The notes under the pieces were generated by a model, which had not been told where the DNA came from, made no database searches, and saw only the letters and a list, made by a program, of their open reading frames with translations. The position numbers and the translations under genes are program-made. From the IMG/VR virus record IMGVR_UViG_3300035210_000088, positions 1 to 41,154 of that record: DNA of 41,154 nt. One strand, given 5' to 3'. This document shows, piece after piece, positions 37,382 to 41,154 of the stretch (positions are counted from its first letter, which is position 1; every line of letters begins with the position of its first letter). Origin of the DNA: a virus.

Positions 37382-37442
37382 GCGGCCCGCGCGCGGCTGA
37401 GTTCCAGCCCCATGCGCGGGCCGCGCTTTTTTCCCATTTTCC
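37382..37442 (+). terminator. intrinsic terminator / attenuator before replication genes
   Basis: Perfect 11-bp stem GCGGCCCGCGC (37382-37392) with GCGCGGGCCGC (37424-37434), an inner GGCTG/CAGCC hairpin, then GC and six T (37437-37442). It points rightward and ends only 10 bases before the next ATG, so it should stop early transcripts unless overridden, like lambda tR1. Confidence 0.8.
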
Positions 37443-37452
37443 GAGGGTTCCC

Positions 37453-37755
37453 ATGGCTTCGTCGCTCCCCGTCACGCGTGCGCCGTCGACGCCTGTCCGC
37501 AAGATCGTCTGGATGCCCTGGCGCGGGCGCAACGCCGAGCTGCAGCGCGAGCGCGAAGCCGCCCCGCGCAAGGTCTTCGCTTTCAGCCCACGCGACCCGG
37601 CCGGCTACGTCCAGGCGCTGCCGCGGGCGCCGCTGTTCTACAGTCAGGCGGCGGCAGACCGGGCAGAGCGGGAAAAGCGCGCGGCGTCCGGCCTCAGCAC
37701 CGGCTGGTCGCTGGCGCCGTGCGTGGCGACCAGCAACCTCCGGCGGGCCGCGTAG
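37453..37755 (+). CDS. hypothetical protein, early operon
   Basis: 100 residues from ATG 37453 (GAGGG upstream). Highly basic N-terminal half (TRAPSTPVRKIVWMPWRGRNAELQREREAAPRKVF), which could bind nucleic acid, then a helical 'YSQAAADRAEREKRAASG'. First gene after the terminator. No family recognised. Confidence 0.6.
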   Translation: MASSLPVTRAPSTPVRKIVWMPWRGRNAELQREREAAPRKVFAFSPRDPAGYVQALPRAPLFYSQAAADRAEREKRAASGLSTGWSLAPCVATSNLRRAA

Positions 37756-37759
37756 CGTC

Positions 37760-37966
37760 ATGGATCCGGATCGAAGAGCCATCGTCGGCATCTTCCGCCT
37801 GCGTCGCGTGCCCGGCAGTGCGCCGCTGGTTTGGGAGGGCGATCTCGATCTGTTGGGATTCCCGTATGTACTGACCGCGGAAGTCGAGACCGACCGGGCG
37901 GGAGCGGTGCTGGTGGGACGGGTTCGGCACACGCCGGCCCTGCGGCAGCCGGGGCGTCCGCGGTGA
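37760..37966 (+). CDS. hypothetical small protein
   Basis: 68 residues, ATG 37760 four bases after the previous stop, weak SD. 'RRAIVGIFRLRRVPGSAPLVWEGDLDLLGFPYVLTAEVETDRAGAVLVGRV' is a beta-meander-like sequence similar to small phage proteins encoded before helicases. Stop overlaps the next GTG (GTGA). Confidence 0.55.
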   Translation: MDPDRRAIVGIFRLRRVPGSAPLVWEGDLDLLGFPYVLTAEVETDRAGAVLVGRVRHTPALRQPGRPR

Positions 37967-38391
37967 GCCGTTTCGCAGCCGTGTGCGCGCACGCTGCCCT
38001 TCGGGTTGAGCGAGGCGAAATCACCTATGCCGAGGCGCTGCATGCGCTGGTTTGGCGGGAGCGGTTTCAAAGAGACCGGATTGATGCGGTCGATACCCGC
38101 ACGCCTGAGCAACAGATTGCTGATGACGTCTTCATCCAGGCGCATTTTCTCGACGAATGGTGCGCCCGCGCGGACGACGCGCGGCTCAGGGCCAAAGGTC
38201 GTGCCCGGGCGGCGATCGTGCCGCTGCTGGGGGTTCGGGCGCCGTCGGCCGACTTGCTCGATGCGGCACGTTCGGCGGCCGGCAAGGCAGTGCTCACTGA
38301 TGACGAGATGGTGCGCCTGGTCGAAACGGAAGTGTGGTGGCTGCTGCGGCGCGAGCGCCGGGCGCAGCGGTCGGCGAGGGCATCGGCATGA
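37963..38391 (+). CDS. hypothetical protein before helicase
   Basis: 142 residues from GTG 37963. All-helical; central 'DVFIQAHFLDEWCARADDARLRAKGRARAAIVPLLGVRAPSADLLDAARSAAGKAVLTDDEMVRLVETEVWWLLRRERR'. Adjacent and coupled to the ATPase (ATGA overlap), so it may be a loader or cofactor of the replication ATPase, which is inference from position only. Confidence 0.55.
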   Translation: MSRFAAVCAHAALRVERGEITYAEALHALVWRERFQRDRIDAVDTRTPEQQIADDVFIQAHFLDEWCARADDARLRAKGRARAAIVPLLGVRAPSADLLDAARSAAGKAVLTDDEMVRLVETEVWWLLRRERRAQRSARASA

Positions 38392-40235
38392 GCAACGTTC
38401 TGTCGCTGTACGACAGTGGGCGGGCGCCCAAGCGCGGCGACCTGCCGCCGGCCCCGCCCGGAGATGGTCCGCCGGTGGCATGCGACCCGTGGGCAGAATG
38501 CCCGTTCGTTCCGCTCGGCAAGGCCAGTGGCAAGTTCTGGTTCTTCGATGCAGGCGGTGATCTGGTCGGGTTGCCGGCACAGGCAATGGGCCAATGGGCG
38601 TCGCTGTTGGAACTGTGCGGCGGACGCCAGCAATGGCTGGTCGATGCCTATCCGGCCTATGACCGTGAAGGGGCGCCGCTCAACTGGTTCAACCAGAAGC
38701 ACGCGTGCGCCGGGATCATGGCGCGCAGTGGATCGCTGCCGAAATTCGACCCGACAGAACCGCGCCGCCGGCACGGGTTGTGGGAGGTTCCGGGCGGATG
38801 GGCCTTGCACCTTGGCCATCGTGTGCTGTGGCATGTGGGCGATACCGTCGAGCGCCGCGCGGGCTTTCGTGAAGCCGGGGCGTTGTGGCCCGACCTTCCG
38901 CCACGCCCCGCGCCCCCGGATCCTGAGGATTGCGCGACCGCGGCGGATGGCCAGCGGCTCGAAGCGTTGATCGCGTCCTGGGCCTGGGAGATGCCGACGG
39001 CGGCGGGTGTGCTGCTCGGCCTCACGGCGGTTGGCATGATGGGGGCGCTGGCGCCGTGGCGCGCACACGGCATGTTGGTCGGTCCGGCCGGGTGCGGCAA
39101 GTCAACGCTGCTGCGGATGGTGGCCAATCTCAACCCCTTCAGCCGCTACCTGAACGACTTCACCGAAGCCGGCTTGCGGCAGTCGCTGTCGGAGACGGCC
39201 GCGGCGATGGTTCTTGATGAGGCCGAGGGCGACGGCGAAGGCGATCGGGCGCTGAACCGGGTCATCGTCATGCTGCGCAAGGCGAGCGGCCAGGATGGCG
39301 TGAAGTCGATCAAGGGTGGATCGGACCATGAGGCGCGCACGTTCTCGGTGACGGCGTCCGCCATTCTTGGCACGACGCTGCCGCCGCCGCTCACGCCCCA
39401 GGACGAGAGCCGCATCACGACCCTGGCGCTGCGCCCGCTGGCGACGGCGGCCGATGGCGGCAGCATGGACATCGCGGCGATCGAGGCCGAGGTCGCGGCC
39501 ATGGGCCTCGGCGTGTGGGGCAGGGTGGTGCATCAGGTTGAGCGGGTGCGTGCGCTGTTCCGTCTGCTGCGCCAGCGGCTGCTGGATCGTGGCTGCTCGC
39601 CACGCGTGGCCGACCAGCTCGGCGTGATCGCCGCGGCGCGCTGGGTGCTGGTGCACGATGCGGTCGATGATCCGGCAAGCACGAGTCCGGAGGATGATGC
39701 CGACGCGCCGCTTGCAGTGGTCGCGGCGCTGATCGTATCCGAGGATGATGCGCTGGGCGACAGTGCGGGCAACCAGGCGCTTCAACGCCTGCTGTCATGG
39801 CCGGTCGATATGCAGGGCAACAAGCTCACGATCGGGCAGGCGCTGCGTCGCATGGTGACGGCGTCGGCCACGCTGAGACGGGTGCCGGAGGATGCGTCGT
39901 CGTTGGACGCTCAGGAGGAAAGGCGATCGGCTGTCGGCGTCTACGCGGAGATGTCGCAGCTGCTGGAGGCGCACGGTCTCAAGCTAGGAACGCATCCGCT
40001 GCGTGCTGCTCCTGGCGCCCCCGCACCCCCCACGGGTCTTTACGTGGTCGTTGGCTCGCACCCACGGCTCTTGCGAGCCTACGACGGGACGATCTGGTCA
40101 GGTCAGCGATGGGGCGTGGCACTGGCCGGGCTTCCGGGGGCTAAGAGTTCACGAGAGGCGTCACGCGCACAGATAGGTGGTGGTCAGTCGCGGTGCTGCT
40201 GGATACCCGCGACCACATTGCGCGATCTGACATAG
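38388..40235 (+). CDS. replication AAA ATPase / helicase (DUF927 or primase-helicase-like)
   Basis: 615 residues, ATG overlapping the previous stop, SD GAGGG. N-terminal half (about 30-190) has Trp/Gly-rich segments (GKFWFFDAGGDLVGL, LNWFNQKHACAGIM) like the accessory domain of phage DUF927 proteins. The ATPase core has Walker A GPAGCGKS (232-239), Walker B MVLDEAE (274-280) and a sensor-like 'SVTASAILGTTLPPPL' with a following Arg. No primase active site is evident. It lies directly before the iteron array, supporting a role in replication start. Confidence 0.75.
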   Translation: MSNVLSLYDSGRAPKRGDLPPAPPGDGPPVACDPWAECPFVPLGKASGKFWFFDAGGDLVGLPAQAMGQWASLLELCGGRQQWLVDAYPAYDREGAPLNWFNQKHACAGIMARSGSLPKFDPTEPRRRHGLWEVPGGWALHLGHRVLWHVGDTVERRAGFREAGALWPDLPPRPAPPDPEDCATAADGQRLEALIASWAWEMPTAAGVLLGLTAVGMMGALAPWRAHGMLVGPAGCGKSTLLRMVANLNPFSRYLNDFTEAGLRQSLSETAAAMVLDEAEGDGEGDRALNRVIVMLRKASGQDGVKSIKGGSDHEARTFSVTASAILGTTLPPPLTPQDESRITTLALRPLATAADGGSMDIAAIEAEVAAMGLGVWGRVVHQVERVRALFRLLRQRLLDRGCSPRVADQLGVIAAARWVLVHDAVDDPASTSPEDDADAPLAVVAALIVSEDDALGDSAGNQALQRLLSWPVDMQGNKLTIGQALRRMVTASATLRRVPEDASSLDAQEERRSAVGVYAEMSQLLEAHGLKLGTHPLRAAPGAPAPPTGLYVVVGSHPRLLRAYDGTIWSGQRWGVALAGLPGAKSSREASRAQIGGGQSRCCWIPATTLRDLT

Positions 40236-40241
40236 TGGTTT

Positions 40242-40458
40242 GTGTCTTTTGTGTCTGACATGTGTCTGACATAACGCACTGAAAATGCTCAATAAGACAC
40301 ACAGACACAATAGACACGGGGTTTCCTTATGTGCGTGCGTATGTGCGGGCGCATGTGTGAGCCATTTGGGTGTGTCTTTTGTGTCTTTTGTGTCTAATCC
40401 AATGTTATCAAAAGGATAGGTAAGACACATGCAGAGACACGCAAGACACATTAGACAC
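40242..40458. repeat. double symmetric GTGTCT iteron array, candidate origin
   Basis: 13 copies of GTGTCT/AGACAC. Module 1: forward at 40242, 40251, 40262, inverted at 40295, 40303, 40312. Module 2: forward at 40372, 40381, 40390, inverted at 40423, 40435, 40444, 40453. Repeat spacing is mostly 9 bases; both modules have a 27-base gap between forward and inverted sets. Less GC-rich than the surroundings. Binding target of an initiator or regulator. Confidence 0.75.
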
Positions 40459-41079
40459 CATGACGTTGGCCAAACAATTCGGCTTGACGACTCGGTAACA
40501 ACCTTGCGAGTCCTGGCATCAGACGTTGACTCGCAAGGTGCCCACGGCACCCCGAGTGCGGGAGCCTACCAATCGAGGCCGGCGACCTTCTGGAACGTCG
40601 CCAAGATCAAGCCGGGCTGGGAGCAGGAGCTTCCTGGATACCTCGGCCCCAAGGGCTTCCCGACCTTCTCCCCGACGCTGCTGGCGCGAAACACGAAGCA
40701 CCATCTGGTGCGGGCGCCGCTGTTCGTCGGCTACCTGTTCGTTCGCTTCGACGCGCGCATGCCGGGATGGCACGTCGTTACCCGTGCGGTCGGCGTGTCC
40801 TACCTGCTTCGCGGGGCAGACGGTCTCCCGCAGCCCGTGCCAGAACGTGTGATGAAGCAGTTGCTGGCCCAGCCGGAGATCACTGCCCCTGGGGTGCTGG
40901 TGTCGGACAAGGCAGATCCCGCAGTTGGCGCGGGCATTCGCGTCTGCACGGGGCCGTTCACTTCGTTCGTCGGGTCGGTGGTGCGGATGGTGGCCAAGGA
41001 CAGAGTGGCCGTGCTGCTGACCATCTTCGACCGTTCCGCTCCGATGGAACTGCCCATCTCCGCGGTCGAATTGGTCTGA
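40429..41079 (+). CDS. phage NusG-like transcription elongation / antitermination factor
   Basis: 216 residues. The NGN domain (about 54-148: 'FWNVAKIKPGWEQEL', 'RAPLFVGYLFVRFD', 'WHVVTRAVGVSYLLR') binds the RNA polymerase clamp; the KOW domain (about 166-216: 'GAGIRVCTGPFTSFVGSVVRM', 'VAVLLTIFDRSAPMELPISAVEL') is complete, as in NusG/RfaH. The first 53 residues are an extension encoded by iterons and an inverted repeat. ATG 40429 is the only in-frame ATG; TTG 40503 is the alternative. As the last early gene before terminase it may let polymerase pass late hairpins. Confidence 0.9.
   Translation: MQRHARHIRHHDVGQTIRLDDSVTTLRVLASDVDSQGAHGTPSAGAYQSRPATFWNVAKIKPGWEQELPGYLGPKGFPTFSPTLLARNTKHHLVRAPLFVGYLFVRFDARMPGWHVVTRAVGVSYLLRGADGLPQPVPERVMKQLLAQPEITAPGVLVSDKADPAVGAGIRVCTGPFTSFVGSVVRMVAKDRVAVLLTIFDRSAPMELPISAVELV
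40489..40539. promoter_or_regulatory. GANTC cluster and 12-bp inverted repeat
   Basis: GACTC (40489), GAGTC (40508) and GACTC (40528) lie within 44 bases; the last two end or begin the arms of a perfect inverted repeat ACCTTGCGAGTC/GACTCGCAAGGT (40501-40512, 40528-40539; 15-base loop). TTGACG (40484-40489) overlaps the first site. This suggests a CcrM/GcrA-sensitive site inside the 5' part of the NusG-like gene. Confidence 0.45.
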
Positions 41080-41143
41080 TGGCGGCCGGGGTGACCCTGC
41101 CACCCCCCATGAGTGGGTCCTTCCGGAGCCCCAGGACTATACG

Positions 41144-41154
41144 GGCGGCAAGGT
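41144..41154. repeat. terminal direct repeat, right copy
   Basis: GGCGGCAAGGT, identical to bases 1-11. The 64 bases before it (41080-41143) hold no gene but two small stems: GGGGTG/CACCCC just after the NusG-like stop and GTCCT/AGGAC near 41118-41136. This is the non-coding junction where cos would lie. Confidence 0.6.

Noticed and set aside
40402-40415. DnaA box (TGTTATCAAAA) in the second iteron module
   Set aside because: Only six of nine bases match the TTATCCACA consensus and there is a single copy; too weak to call.
40242-40458. CRISPR array
   Set aside because: Repeats are hexamers to nonamers with 3-base gaps and inverted copies; there are no unique spacers and no cas genes.
40460-40498. 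12-codon ORF MTLAKQFGLTTR after the iterons
   Set aside because: Out of frame with the NusG-like gene, no SD, very short; no support beyond an ATG.
1-41154. tRNA or rRNA genes
   Set aside because: No cloverleaf with TTCRANY loop and CCA end, and no rRNA segment, was recognised on either strand by reading.

Overview
The window reads as one complete, GC-rich (clearly above 60% G+C by eye) temperate siphovirus genome. It is laid out in packaging order, starting at the terminase small subunit. The same 11 bases (GGCGGCAAGGT) stand at positions 1-11 and 41144-41154. With the integrase in the middle rather than at an edge, this fits a circular or cohesive-end virion genome better than an excised prophage. 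An alphaproteobacterial host is suggested by a phage-borne GcrA (the CcrM/GANTC-linked cell-cycle regulator of that class), a BR0599/DUF2163-type tail protein and a gene-transfer-agent-type 3-TM holin. Genus cannot be read from the sequence.

Rightward late region, 55-25270: terminase small and large subunits, gpW-like connector, lambda-type portal, a ClpP-like prohead protease fused in one frame to a Mu gpT-like capsid, and a DUF2190 decoration protein. Then comes a cassette of secreted or glycine-rich proteins of unknown role (6921-9113). It is followed by head-tail connector, tail terminator, tail tube, a gpG/gpGT tail-chaperone pair with a canonical -1 slippery heptamer in phase (11582-11588), a tail-completion-like protein, a 1,897-residue tape measure, tail-tip and fibre genes, and a lysis module (small membrane proteins, overlapping Rz/Rz1-type spanins, GH19 endolysin, 3-TM holin). 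A strong intrinsic terminator ends the unit at 25240-25270.

Leftward region, 35266 down to 25403: about 23 tightly overlapping genes on the minus strand. They include a ParB-like protein, a tandem HTH/SANT-like protein, a zinc/HTH protein, several Cys-rich proteins, GcrA, an AlpA-like excisionase and a tyrosine integrase. An AT-rich stretch between the late terminator and the last leftward gene (25271-25402) is where attP would be expected.

Control region, 35797-36360: a minus-strand Cro/CI-type repressor is flanked by two matching promoter/operator sites. On each side a TTGACG -35 box is followed by the operator CTTCGCACTnnGCGAA overlapping a GAAATT or GAAGTT -10. This looks like a PL/PR switch. 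The rightward (Cro-like) mRNA is predicted to be leaderless.

Rightward early region, 36357-41079: Cro-like protein, a convergent WYL-like gene, a 300-base structured leader ending in an intrinsic terminator, three small genes and an AAA ATPase/helicase. Next are two copies of a symmetric GTGTCT iteron array (13 repeats, 40242-40458), which is the best candidate for the replication origin or a master control site. A phage-encoded NusG-like factor comes last, directly before the cos/terminase junction. NusG plus the hairpins between and before operons suggests that processive antitermination may drive the late operon. The most unusual elements are the iteron array, the NusG homologue with its iteron-encoded N-terminus, the GANTC cluster beside it together with a phage GcrA, and the operator-matched PL/PR pair.
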